Assembly: GCA_950295325.1 (NCBI GenBank)
Contig: OX485804.1
Coordinates: 17,050,001 to 17,114,000, forward strand
Direction: 5' to 3'
Source: Polytrichum commune
Taxonomy: Eukaryota; Streptophyta; Polytrichopsida; Polytrichales; Polytrichaceae
Length of the DNA stretch: 64,000 nt
The position numbers were made by a program, and so were the translations under genes. A model generated the notes under the pieces. That model was not told the origin of the DNA, made no database searches, and saw only the letters and a program-made list of their open reading frames with translations. Position 1 is the first letter of the stretch; every line of letters starts with the position of its first letter. Below, piece by piece: positions 49,218 to 61,045 of this stretch.

Positions 49218-52200
49218 ATGCTTGCGGTGCCTGCCTGCCATGGCCGTTCCCCCACCGCCACCATCACCGCCGCTGCTATTTCCCACTCTCCCTTATGGGC
49301 GTCTACACAGGTTCGTGCTCTCCTCGGCTCTCCCTTGTGGGGATTCCTTGCATCTAGGGGGGAGGGGATTTTGGGAGGAATGTCTGTGGTGGGATGTGGG
49401 TCCTGATGGAACCCGCGATTGGGCAAAGTAAGGAAAATGATATTTTCTGCCCATCAAGGTCCTTGTAGATTTGGAATCTTGTGCCATATGGGAGACATGG
49501 GGATGGGGATGGGGTAAGAGCGAGCTTACTTCCTTACATCGGCAACTTGTGGACTGGGTTTGTGTAATCGGATGGATCAATGTGGATTTGATCGGGGGAT
49601 TGGATGCCCTTACGATTGATGATGCTAGCCTTTATCACGATCATCATCGTCATGTTGTAACGATTTCAGCAAGGAATTGTTGTCATCTATTGGCATTGTG
49701 CACATGGTGGGTTAAGTGAAGAAGTGGTTCCAGCTTCGGGGTCAGGTTAAGTTGGGTTGGGTTGGTTGGCAAGAGTGGGGCATCATCTCCAATCCTATTT
49801 TAAGGCTGGACAACAGCCGTGTAAATTTGATCTCAAGGGTTGACGATTACTTCACAGTTTCTTGTGCTAAATTTGTCTCAAATATGTGCATGAGGTGTCA
49901 TCATGGTTCAGTAGAGTTGAGAGATGAAGAAATTGGGTCAATAGTAGTACTGAGCTGGGTGTTGTTGTAGAAAGAAACAGACAGGAGCAATGTGTATCTC
50001 GTCGAGCCGTGATCGGAGTTTGAGGCAATGTAGGAGGAGGCCACACACACAAGGGGTGTCCTCTGTTCTGTTTTGAGTTGTCTTTGGTCACCTCCCCATC
50101 TGAGGATTTGTGTGTGTTTGAGAGAGAAGTGAGGAGAAAAAAATTCCAGGGGGGATTATTGAGGAGGTGAATTGTCTGACGCTTGCGTTTTTTTGACAGG
50201 GGCCTAGAATTAAGGGCAAGAGGATTCACGAGGCATTGAGTTTAATTTGTGTATCATCTTTTGCAATGCAGGTCCAAAGCAGTCACCTATCATGCTGGGA
50301 TGTCTTAGGTTGGCATCGATTCCAACTCAAAAGGGCCATGTCGGGTGTTGAAGGAGTAAGTTGCACAATTATTTCTCGTCTTGTTTATTCTATATGTTGC
50401 TGAAGAGGTATTTACATTATCAATTTTTGTGGCTGCTGTGTTCTCTATGCTACCTTGAAGAGAAATGGCAGTTTGCATGCATGAATGTGCCCTGGCATAT
50501 TCTACAGTTTTCTAATCTTCTGGGTGTGCGTAGTATTGTATGCCCTTTTCTCTGTTTTAATGCGAAGTTGCTGCTGCACCCTTTGGTCAGCAATATTTGA
50601 ATACGATTGTGGCTGTAAAGGGCATGCTGTCTTGGTTTCATCATTGGTTTGGTTTCTTTCGCTACTGTATTCTCCATGCCACTTTAAAGAAATAATGTAG
50701 TTAGTGTGCACAAATGTACTACAATCTTCTAATCTCCTGGTTGTTCAAACCTTGTTGGATGCCCTTTTCTCTGCTGTAATGCGAATTTGCTGCTGCTCTC
50801 TTGGTCAACATTATTTGAATATAATCATGGTCATTAATTTGACTAAGTTTGCTGTCTTGGTGGATTGCAGGTCAGCCGCAGTTTGAGCTTGAAGGCTTCC
50901 TCGCCTGCTGTAGTTACTGCGACTAGTCTAAAGACAGATAAACCAGTAGAATGGAAGGACACCAATGGACTGGACAAGCTAGGTGTGGTGGAGGTGGACC
51001 CATTGCTTGCTCCTCACCAGAATCATCTGCGTTATCGTGTGAACGAGTATATGAAAAGGAGGCAGGCAATTGAGGAGTATGAGGGGGGTCTGGAGGCCTT
51101 TGCAAAAGGTGAGGACGGCTGTCTTTAGTGGCCAGTACTTTGGAGAAAGTAATTAAGTGGGGGCATAATCCAATTTGTAGCAGAATCTCATCTGTAGTTG
51201 CTTTACTTGAAGTCACTTCACAGCATTACATGGTTCAATTGGATTTGGGCTTTGTGTTTATTGTGCTCATACATATGGTGCTTGGTGGTTCAGGTTATGA
51301 GAAGTATGGTTTCAATCGTGATGGAGATTGTATTGTCTACCAGGAGTGGGCTCCAGCTGCAGCGTGAGTATAGCTCTTGGATACTAACTATGAAATTTTG
51401 TGAAAACCAATTGTTCACATTGTGCAGCTATCTCTGGGTGTGGAAGATATCTCACTAGACTTCTGGAAGAAAATCTCTAAACAGATTTCCTTGTGTGTTC
51501 TGGTTTGAACGGGTGAAATGGCACACTTGTCTACTTAATGAAATTTTATAGGGTGTCCTAGGATAGAGGACATTTGTGCATTTATGTATCATCACAGGTT
51601 AATTTTTGTATGTGTTGTATGAAATGTCCTGTCAGCTGTTTATCTTTTGGACAAACTTTGGGTGGCTTTTGGACATGTTTGGACATGTGTTTGTGAATGG
51701 GCATGTTGGCATTGTGTTGCTAGTTTGTTTCTGCTTACAGGCTCCATGAGTGAAGAGGAACTTGTGTTGTGCAGGGCCGCACAGTTGATTGGTGAGTTCA
51801 ATAACTGGGATGGAACCAAACACAACATGGAAAGAGACCAGTTTGGTGTCTGGTCTATTCGGCTCCCTGATGAGAATGGTGTTTCTGTGATTCCTCATGG
51901 CTCTAAAGTAAAGTTCAGGATGCAAAAAGGTGATGGGTCATGGGTGGATCGCATCCCAGCCTGGATCAAATATGCCATAGTAGATGCTAATATATTTGCA
52001 GCCTATTATGATGGAGTTTACTGGGACCCACCTGCTTCTGAAAAGTGAGATTTATTCCTTTGTTCTTATGTTCCATGAACTAGGTTGCAATCATCTAGAA
52101 GTTACTGTTGTACACAGATGGTGACTGGGATCATATTCAAATGTTTCACTTTCCTTTCTGGCCAGAATGTGCAATGGATTAATATAGGTTGTTGCAATTA

Positions 52201-55200
52201 TCTCTGTCACTGAAAATATTAGCAGACTGTTACTGGCGTCCTATGTACCTGCAATTTGGAGGTCAGCCTCCAGTATGCCTTTGCCCTCATCAAGATTTGC
52301 TAAGGATCTAAACCTTTATATGTTTCTGGAGGAAGCTACCCTTGCAGCAAATATACTATAAGGGTATATGTACGACATGTACAATAGAGTTATCCTCTGA
52401 CTTAATATGACTGTAGGTGGGGAGTTGGTTGTTTTGCATACAACACCTTAAATGTTTGGCAAGTTTTTACTACATGCATGGAGGTAGTATGGAGGTTTGA
52501 ACAAAGAGCATTCTATATTGGTTCATTGAAGGTCAAACTCATTTTGGCATGCCAAGAGGTTCTAAACTGAGTTTGGCTCTCAATGAACCAAAATAGGTTG
52601 CTGTTTACTCAAATTCAAACACTACCTCCCAAGCATGCTATGTGAATGAAAAAAAATTATTGTATGCAAAACAATCAATAAAAGATCAAAGGGACCAACT
52701 CCTGACAAAATACTAATGAGTATGGATAACTCTAATGTGTATGGAAGACTCTCTGTGATAAGGTTCTAAGCCTAGTCATGCCTCGAGAGAGAATGTTGTT
52801 TTGATGGTATGCCTTATGTCTTTCTCAGATATGAATTCAAGCATTCGCGCCCGGAAAAACCCATAGCCCCACGCATTTATGAAGCACATGTGGGCATGAG
52901 CTCCAAAGATCCACGTGTGGCATCCTACAGGGAATTTGCAGACGAAGTGCTTCCTCGAATCAAGGCCAACCACTACAACACAGTCCAGTTGATGGCAGTT
53001 CAGGAGCATGCTTACTATGGTTGTTTTGGGTATCATGTCACAAATTTTTTCGGTGCCAGTAGCCGATCAGGCACTCCTGAGGATCTGAAATATCTTATTG
53101 ACAAGGCACACTCAATGGGGCTTAGGGTGTTGATGGATGTGGTTCATAGTCATGCCAGCACAAATGCAGTTGATGGCCTTGCTGGTTATGACTTGGGTCA
53201 GGCAGCACAAGATTCGTATTTCCACACAGGCGCCCGTGGGTATCATACATTGTGGGATAGCAGACTTTTCAACTATGGGTCATGGGAGGCGCAGAGGTTC
53301 CTTTTGTCGAATTTGAGGTGGTGGATTGATGAGTATCAGTTTGATGGGTTCCGGTTTGATGGAGTGACGTCCATGCTGTACCATCACCACGGCCTGAACA
53401 TGTGTTTCACAGGAAACTATCACGAGTATTTCAGTGAAGCTACAGATACGGAAGCTGTCATGTACCTGATGCTTGCAAATGAATTGGTCCACAGCCTCTA
53501 CCCAGATGCGACGGTGATTGCAGAGGATGTGTCAGGCATGCCCACACTGTGCCGTCCAGTTTCTGAAGGTGGCATTGGGTTTGATTATCGTCTAGCTATG
53601 GCTGTGCCTGACAAGTGGATCCAGTATTTGAAGGATAAGAAAGATGAAGAGTGGTCGATGGGGGATATAGTGTATACTCTTGTGAACCGGAGGCACACTG
53701 AGAAGTGTGTTGGGTATGCTGAGAGCCATGACCAGGTAAACTCACACACCATTCCCTGACTTTTCTGGGTTTGTTCTAGGTTTAAAGTTATTCTCTAACT
53801 CAACCTGGCTTTTGTTCGGGAGTTGGTTACTTTGCACACAATACCTTCCATGCTTGGTGAGGTTGCAGTGCATGCTTGGTGGAGGTTTGAATGATGAACA
53901 TTCTATGTCATCAGTTCAATGAAGGTTAAACTCATTTTGGCATGCCAAGAGGTGCTAAAATGAGTTTGGTCCTGAACTAACTGAAGTAGGTGGCTCTTCA
54001 TTCACATTCAACACTACCTTTGGGTGTGCACCACATGTGGAAAGAAATTATTGATGTTGTGTGCAAAACAACCAATGAACAATTATAGCGGACCGACTCC
54101 TATTGGAAGTCCCAGTGAGTCAAAGGATAATCTCAATGTTCTGTGACACTTGGACAGTTTCTATCTGGACCTGATTCTAATCTAATTCTGGGGTTTATGC
54201 TGATGTGAAAGGTCTTCTTAATAGTAGTCGGGTTGGTGGTAGTTCATTTTCCTATGTAAGATGCAGGATAAAACATTAGTCGGATTTTAATCATTAGAGA
54301 TGAGTGATGTGTTAGACAAGCCATAGGCTTCAGTTGGGTGGAGGAAATTGTGTAAGCATCAATAGAGGTGCTGAGCTTTCAGAGGTACTCAAGCTTTCCA
54401 GACACCCTGCATGCTCTAAGGTCCCCTTTACACTAGAGCCTGAGTTGAAAGCTTGAACTTGAATTTTCTTGAGTTTGATACTTGGAGTTTGACAGGCTTT
54501 CATCTAAAGCTCAACGTATTGAGAGATTGACCAATCTTAAAGCTCTGAATAGTTTGAGCAAGATTAAAGTGGCCATGCTTAAGTCTGTTATCAAGGGGGA
54601 AATGATACTAAGCAAAAGAGTGCTTGAAATCCCATTGGCTTGAGACCTGGAGCTCTTGACATTCTTAAGCTACCTCAGGGAGGTGGCTTAGGAATTTGCC
54701 GAGCTTTGTTGTAGTCACTCTGGATGGGAACCATCAGGGTACCATCTGGACAGTGTAACCTTGGTAAAAAGTTCAAGCTCTCAAGTTGAAAGCTTATGTG
54801 TAAAGTGGATTTAATTCAACAAGCATGTGTAGGAGGCTCAACGCCAATGAGAAGGCTCCTTTCTTTGAGCTCTCAATCTCTTGTGTAAAGTGGGCCTAAG
54901 TTCTGAACTCTCTGAAAGTTCATATGGGATTGGTAGTATGCATGCAAGAGGTGTATAGGGTGATGAAGTTGGAAAGTGGAGCTTATATTTCTCTCCTTTT
55001 GTAATTGTTTTCAGGGATCACACACATGAAGTATCATACAAGCATGGCCTTGCACATTTTAGTTCTATTTTGTTAATGTCCCTGCGAATTGTGGAGCAGT
55101 GTGCCCCTTGTGAATATGAATCATCTTGATCAGTCTTCTATGGTTTGTTGCAAGTCATGTGGAAACTGATCAGTTATTTCTGCTTGTTTGGTTATGATTG

Positions 55201-57890
55201 CAGTCCATGGTGGGAGATAAAACTTTCGCTTTTCTGTTGATGGACAAGGAAATGTATTTTAGCATGTCAGCTTTGCAAGAGCCAAATTTAATTGTTGATC
55301 GAGGTGTTGCCCTACACAAGGTGCAGTAAATTATTCCTCAGTATCTATTCATTTTTGGCCGCTTTCTCTACCCTTGCTTTTTGACAATTCAGAATTACAA
55401 GCATTTCCTTGGAAGTGAGGCTGAAATTTGTTTTCCTGCATCGGCAGATGATCCATTTCATTACTATGGCTCTTGGTGGGGAGGGTTATTTGAACTTCAT
55501 GGGCAACGAGGTACGCCGAGCTTTATGAGCAATAATCCCAGATATTTTTGCAATCTGTTGAAATTCATTCCTTGTTATACTGCTATTCTACCAGGATGTC
55601 AATGCTTGTGAAATAAATCACTATAATACTGCACTGTGTCTGCTAATCTTCTGTATGCCTATTTACATGGGGACGAGTGTCCGTCCGCGACCCATGCAGT
55701 TGCTAAGGTTATTGAATTTATTATCTTTGGAAGTTCTTGAGTCGTCCACCATGAGCATATGTGTATGTGGAGAGGTCTTCCATTGACTTCACAGAACTAA
55801 TTGTTTGGATGATATTCACACATGATATTGGTTTCTACAGTTTGGACATCCTGAGTGGATAGATTTTCCAAGACAAGGCAACAATTGGTCATATGAAAAA
55901 TGCCGCAGGCGTTGGGACCTTGTGGACTCGGATCATCTTCGCTACAAGGTTTGCTCAATTGAGCTTTTCAATGACATGTGTAAATGTAAACAAGTGAATT
56001 AATCCTTGTTAATGTCTTTTCTCCTGCTTTGTAGTTAAATCTTCACCTTTGCTAAAGCATTATGTGCAATGCTCAATCTGTACCAGATTGAGGTGGTCTG
56101 CTAGTAGGGTCCGAGAAGGAGTGCTTTTCCAGAACCCTTACTGACAAATGCTGTGCTTGATGCATGCAGTACATGAATAATTTCAATAGAGCAATGATGG
56201 CTCTTGATGAAGAGTTTAACTTTGTAAGCAGCAACAAGCAGTACATCTCGTTGACCAGTGAAACTGAAAAGGTTGGTGTGCCTCTCTAAGATTTTCTAGC
56301 AACCTGACATGAAGTCTATGAAGTCATGTTATATGTCAATTTATGGCCTATCATTAGCTGCTAGGGGTTGTTTATGAGGCACATTGAATTCATGAAACAT
56401 CCACCTACAGAATCTTCTTGGTTCCTTATTGTCTTGTTGAGTACATTTGGTTATTTGTGTGCAGTATTGATAAATTTCTGATAACATATTTCTGGATGAT
56501 TACAGCTTATTGTTTTTGAAAGAGCAGACTTGGTCTTTGTCTTCAATTTCCATCCAACAAGGACATATACTGGGTAAGCTGGCGTTGCACATGTGAATGG
56601 ATAAGTGTAGACTTAGAGCTCTGATATTCTCTACCTTGTTAATGCTGCCAAAGGAGGATTTCAATCCTTTTAGTCCTTAAATGTATCTAGAGGGATAAAG
56701 AGATGGGATGTCATCACGGATATGAGTAGTACTAGTAAGCAGAGCGTCAACACTAGTGGTATTTCAAGTGAAGGGCATTGGATGACTCTAAGAATCCATT
56801 CTCAGAAGTGAATTTAACCAAGTCCAGGACTACCTCGTTTTTTCAAAATAGAAGGTTCCTAAACAATTTAGATCTCCTGCAACCTTCAGAAATTTCTTAT
56901 GTTTCTCGGAAACTAAAATCATTGGACATGTAACTTCAATATTGCACTTCCTGTCTTCAGAAACCGAAATTGTTGGACATGTAGTTTCAATATTGCACTT
57001 TCTGTCTTCAGAAACCAAAATTGATGGACGTGTAGTTTCAATATTGCGTTTCCTATCTTAATTTGCTCCTGGTGAGGGTGAATCACATGTTGCTCTGATA
57101 TGATCATCTCCAGTTGAGTAAGCGTCTGCCAAGTTTCTCTTGTGTCCTGGGCTTGAAATGTGGTTACACTTGGTGTTGCAGATTAAAGGTGGGATGTGAG
57201 ACTCCTGGATTGTACCGAATTTGCTTGGATAGTGATGATGCTGAGTTTGGAGGTCATGCGCGGGTATGTTGCACCAATTTCACTTCCTTTTATTTCCACT
57301 CATTTAGTCTTCACGATTTTGTCTTCCTTTGGCTGGGGTGGCGAAATGTATACACCAATGTGTGCCTTATTGCTTAATGCAGGTGGACCACAATGTCGAC
57401 CATTTTTCGAGTCCTGAGGGAGAACCAGGAAAGCCAGAGACTAACTACAACAACCGACCGCATTCTTTCATGGTCATGTCTCCTTGTCGCAGTTGCCAGG
57501 TTTGCAAGCGATATTCTCTCCTTGGCTGTGCAATATTTGTTTCCCATTTTTATCTATTTGCAGATCCTCTATCCTTGCATGATAATTGAGCTATTTGGCA
57601 AATCGACCAAGTATGAGCTGATTCAGGAAAATTTCCTAATCTAAATCCACAGAGAAGAGTGCCTCAATTGTGTCTCTGTCTGTACATACCATGATATATT
57701 TTGGGTGGACAGGACTTAATGTCAATGAGATTGGATGAAAAACCATCATTCTTGAGGTGTACATGGATTTGGGTGTACAGTGGTGTCTGTGAATTTAGCT
57801 ACATCATAATACACTCTGAATTTGACTTGAGGATGGCTAACCCTTGTGTTTCTGACTTTGTTGTAGGTATATTACAAGGTGCCAGAGTGA
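49218..57890 (+). CDS. Starch-branching enzyme, class I (1,4-alpha-glucan branching enzyme), 14 exons
   Basis: GH13 glucan-branching enzyme of plastid starch synthesis; it cuts alpha-1,4 chains and re-attaches them as alpha-1,6 branches. Exons: 49218-49310, 50272-50355, 50871-51108, 51294-51363, 51775-52044, 52829-53735, 55204-55320, 55448-55510, 55841-55948, 56170-56271, 56506-56573, 57182-57263, 57383-57499, 57867-57890. They total 2343 nt, or 780 residues, with all phases consistent. Residues 1 to about 80 form a Ser/Ala-rich plastid-transit-like leader. CBM48 follows ([20 protein letters not shown]), then the catalytic barrel: DVVHSH, nucleophile D429 in [10 protein letters not shown]484 in AEDVSG, D553 in ESHDQ. 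The spacings of 55 and 69 equal those of human GBE1. The C-terminal domain ends [21 protein letters not shown]. The sequence [22 protein letters not shown] and this end are typical of class I (maize/rice BEI) rather than class II. Introns 5 and 6 carry MITEs. Confidence 0.97.
50420..50865. repeat. Tandem duplication of about 225 bp inside intron 2 of the branching-enzyme gene
   Basis: The blocks CTTCTAATCTCCTGG-like, TGCCCTTTTCTCTG, TAATGCGAA(G/T)TTGCTGCTGC, TTGGTCA(G/A)CA and TATTTGAATA recur in the same order in both halves (about 50425-50645 and 50650-50865). The second half ends at the exon 3 acceptor. Confidence 0.8.
52421..52702. mobile_element. Fold-back MITE, copy 2, in intron 5 of the branching-enzyme gene
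   Basis: The ends GGAGTTGGTTG and ACCAACTCC, inner TTTTGCATACAA / TTGTATGCAAAACAA and a central TGGTTCATTGAAGG / TCAATGAACC inverted repeat give a long fold-back. It is 282 bp, the same length as the next copy. Confidence 0.85.
53819..54100. mobile_element. Fold-back MITE, copy 3, in intron 6 of the branching-enzyme gene
   Basis: It has the same ends (GGAGTTGGTTACTTTGC / GACCGACTCC) and the same conserved centre (CTCATTTTGGCATGCCAAGA) as copy 2, in the same orientation, but is more diverged. Confidence 0.85.
54420..54896. mobile_element. Harbinger-like MITE in intron 6 of the branching-enzyme gene, 477 bp, TAA target duplication
   Basis: The ends GGTCCCCTTTACACTAGAGC and GTGTAAAGTGGGCC are inverted repeats flanked by TAA (54417-54419 and 54897-54899). 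The interior repeats GAGCTT/AAGCTC-rich blocks. It has no coding capacity. Confidence 0.87.
56890..57062. repeat. Three tandem copies of a 52-bp unit in intron 11 of the branching-enzyme gene
   Basis: GGACATGTAACTTCAATATT recurs at 56923, 56975 and 57026 (as GGACGTG), each followed by GC(A/G)(C/T)TT-CCT(G/A)TCTTCAGAAACC-type sequence. The copies are about 90% alike by eye. Confidence 0.88.
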
Positions 57891-58974
57891 AGCGTGGATG
57901 GATGGAAATGGTTTGGCTTTAATTTTCAATTGTACAATACATTTTGTTATGTATACCCATGAGTATGATGAGGTAGAGAAGTATTTTCTTCCTTTTGGTG
58001 AGCAGTTCTACTTTCCAGAGCCACTACTACGATTTGGGTTCCCAAGCCTTTGATCTAAGATGCTGGATTCTCTAAACCTAGGTTCACAGAGGGGCCTATC
58101 ATGGAATAATAAGAGCTTTGCATCTGTTCTTGCCTCTATACTGGTCCAGTACTGCAGAGCAGATAGATTTGAGTACTGTACTGGGAACATGCTGTTAAAG
58201 AGGTTTTGACACGAACAGAAGCTAGCATTTCATGTTATTGTAGCATCAGGTCATGTCATCTTTGCAATGTGCATGACCTTGAGAGGATGACTAGTTAACT
58301 TGTCAAGACTATATTCTTGCTGCTAAGAACATGATTGCAAGATGATGTCTCCATAAGATTTGACAAATTTTGAGGCCTTTATTTCAAGGAGCGCTTTGAT
58401 ATGCTATTATGGTTAGTGTGTGCGCTAATTTTTCAAGCTATGCAAAGCACATACAATCTCTTTGTTGTTGCACACCAATTGAATTTAGTCCAAGTGAAAG
58501 AGTTAGTTGTCGTGCTCTGGCTCATTACTAAGCCAGTTCCTTTGGACTGGACATCTTTTGGTTGGCCACAGTTCAATGTTCACTATATTAATAGTTGGGG
58601 GTGAATCATACAGCTACATCGTACATGAAACTTCCACCAAGACTAAAGACCAAAGACTAGACGAGTTCGGAGGAAACCTATACTTCCATCTGTAACTTGT
58701 GGTTTTCTGCAAGTCCCACACCCTAAATAAACCATGTCCTGCACAATTTTGCAAGGTTTTCCCACACAAGCACAATTATCCAGCCAGTTTCACAAATTAC
58801 TAGGTAGAACATCAAGCTCCATTACTTGCCGATACAAATCTGGAGTTGTGCTCCATTTCCCCTCTTAAGATCTTCCACCCCACCTCTAATACCAACCAAT
58901 TCTAACCACCTGAAAAGATCCTTATCATCAGATGAAGTCTCTCATCATTGTGGTGGCCCCAGTTTCATAATCTT
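57891..58974. other. 3' flank of the branching-enzyme gene
   Basis: This presumably contains the 3' untranslated region directly after the stop at 57890. No further gene or repeat is recognised before the inverted-duplication arm begins near 58975. Confidence 0.45.
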
Positions 58975-59864
58975 TGAAATTGACAACCTACTATAAAGTT
59001 ACGAAGGGGTAACCCACATCCACAACCAAAGTCATCACATTTGAAAGGCCGTTCATGTGCAAACCGTTTGAATGCAGTTTCAGCATTTGTTATTTCATCA
59101 ATGATCTCATGTTCAATGTGAGGTTAAGACGACATCAAAAAGCTTTGACATTCACCACAAAGTCTGCAATGTGGTGGCGCATAAGCCACTGCCTCTCCTT
59201 GTTATACACGAGGCATGTGCCAATACATACCCAACAACATGGTACCAAACTACAACACAACGTCCATCTTGGAATTGATTGGATTCTAGGCTCCCCTTCA
59301 ATGTGTTGGAATTGTGATGGTAGCTTATGAAGAAGGGTAGCAAAATAAGAACTATATCTATATATCTATGTATATTATGTAGACATAGATGATTGGTGGT
59401 CATATCCAAGGGACACATTGTTCGGCTCTTTGAAAGGGATGCACCACTCGCGTCATTCATGAGAAGTTAGTCACATTGTCCCTTGCCCCCTTCCAAACTA
59501 ACTCGTGAAATCTGTTAAATAACAACATCATCACAAAGTTAAAAAACATGAAACCTCGACAATCATCATTGCTTAGACCCAAATTATGATACCGGGTCAC
59601 CAAGACACATTGGCAAGGCATGATGGGGTCCTTTGCATTGTGGGTTTGACTTTGAGCATTGTCACACGAAAGATAGCATCGAGCTACATGCATGACACAT
59701 GACATGATATGGGTGTAAACAAATCAACATTAACGTTTGCAAGTCCATTGTGCTTGGTTTTCAAGGTGGAAACAATGAACCGAATGTAACTCCAAAGTCA
59801 TGGGAGAGCAAATCCGTATTGAGGATCTAAAGTACCTCTTGAGTGGGGCGATGAGTTTATAAGT

Positions 59865-60227
59865 TTAGCAGAGCGTGATGGTGAGGTTGAGGATGCCATT
59901 GAGGAGTGAGCCCACCGTTGTTGTCACGGCGGCGAGGACCTCCACTACGAGACCCAAAGCCACCTTCACAATTGCGACCTCGGTCACATCCGATGGAACC
60001 AAATAAGTTTGTTTGAGCACTACTCCCAACAGGCCCGGCACTTCAAGTACGAGGGTCCCAGCCGCATCGACGACGACATCGACTACTGCACCCACTTCGA
60101 TCAGCACGCCGTTCACGGTGATGGGTTTACAGTACTGGTTCTTGCAGGACACCTTGTTGGCTTGTGCGGCCATCACCGTGGCCAACAAGAGCATGAACAC
60201 GAGAACGGTCTTTGCGTTGGAAGCCAT
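59865..60227 (-). CDS. Small valine-rich secreted protein, copy B (unknown function)
   Basis: A 120-residue paralogue of copy A with the same signal peptide (MASNAKTVLVFMLLLATVMA, cleavage probably after AQA) and the same three cysteines at 28, 33 and 120. By eye the coding sequences differ at six bases: one silent change and five clustered within 16 bp. The cluster changes TLAVEVEG in copy A to TLVLEVPG here. Everything else, including the start context and the stop, is the same. Both frames are intact, so both copies may be expressed. The gene is transcribed towards copy A. As with copy A, I cannot name the family. Confidence 0.8.
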   Translation of the reverse strand: MASNAKTVLVFMLLLATVMAAQANKVSCKNQYCKPITVNGVLIEVGAVVDVVVDAAGTLVLEVPGLLGVVLKQTYLVPSDVTEVAIVKVALGLVVEVLAAVTTTVGSLLNGILNLTITLC

Positions 60228-60355
60228 GATTGGATCGAGTGGTGGAACTGGGACCGAGGGGAAGAGCAGCTCAAAAGGACTTAGAGCTGCGGTGGGAACT
60301 TGGAGAGCTGTGAAGTTCTTGCACCGGGTGATGAACTCCGAGGCCGCGATGCATG

Positions 60356-60362
60356 TTATATA
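60356..60362 (-). promoter_or_regulatory. TATA box of secreted-protein gene B
   Basis: TATATAA on the minus strand, 129 bp upstream of the start codon. It is conserved with copy A; the 3-bp shorter leader is consistent with one small deletion. Confidence 0.55.
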
Positions 60363-60649
60363 CACTTGGTATCCTCACCGCCACTTTCCACCTCGAGAAA
60401 TCGTGTCAACATGCGCACAACTCGTTTCCGGATCCTCGTACAGCTTTAGGGCACCACCAACATGGTGGTCGAAGGAGTCTGTGATGGAATTACCCTGTTT
60501 GCTGCTTCCTTTACAAGTTGTGTATCTCGGACTGTGAATCTCTTGTTACTGAACCTATGAACTTTACATCCTCAATTTCAAAGTGCCAGCACCACATGGC
60601 ATCTTTAGCATGATGTACAATGGTAGACTTAGTCACGATCGATGTGCAT

Positions 60650-61045
60650 GCAGGTTCTGACCATGTGGGATTTCGGAAGATCACTCTTGCTAGAGTGAGC
60701 TCATCATGTGTAGAAGCTGATCGATCATGTAGTTTGCCAACCTCCTTTCCATGCATGAGACCTTCGAGGTTGGTCATTGCCCACTCAACTTTAATTTGAG
60801 AATTTGGTGAGGAACCATAGCTCATCAGAAAGCTGTTGAAAAGCCGACGAGCAAGTTAGATGGAGGTTCTGACCACCTGTGCTTCTAAGAACTCACTCTT
60901 TCTAGACTGGTGTCATGAAGTTTCAGATATAAACGATCATGTAGTTAGCGAACATCCTTTTGATGAGATCTTCAAGCTTGGTCATTGCCCACTCATCTTG
61001 GATAATTTGATGAGGTACCATAGCCCATTAGAAAGCTCTTGAATA
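60650..61045 (-). repeat. Diverged tandem duplication of the distal promoter segment of gene B
   Basis: About 60868-61045 repeats 60650-60848 in the same orientation. Shared minus-strand blocks in order are GCTATGG, TGAGTGGGCAATGACCAA, GATCTCAT/GGTCTCAT, ACTACATGATCG and AGAGTGA, ending at a GGTCAGAACCT block. Identity is clearly lower than between the two long arms, so this duplication is older or is evolving freely. Arm A carries only one copy. Confidence 0.8.

Larger units (their letters stand above)
58975..60853 (-). repeat. Arm B of the long inverted duplication (partner 30112-31985)
   Basis: The reverse strand of this segment matches arm A. It covers the secreted-protein gene, its promoter and about 1.1 kb of downstream sequence. 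The inner boundary is diffuse (about 58975); the outer boundary is sharp at the CTTGCTCGTCGG block (about 60853). Beyond it arm B has an extra promoter-segment copy that arm A lacks. Confidence 0.9.

Noticed and set aside
49243-49431. Alternative start [14 protein letters not shown] for the branching-enzyme transit peptide
   Set aside because: It is in a different frame from exon 2. Only the frame from the ATG at 49218 joins exons 2 and 3 in phase without stops.
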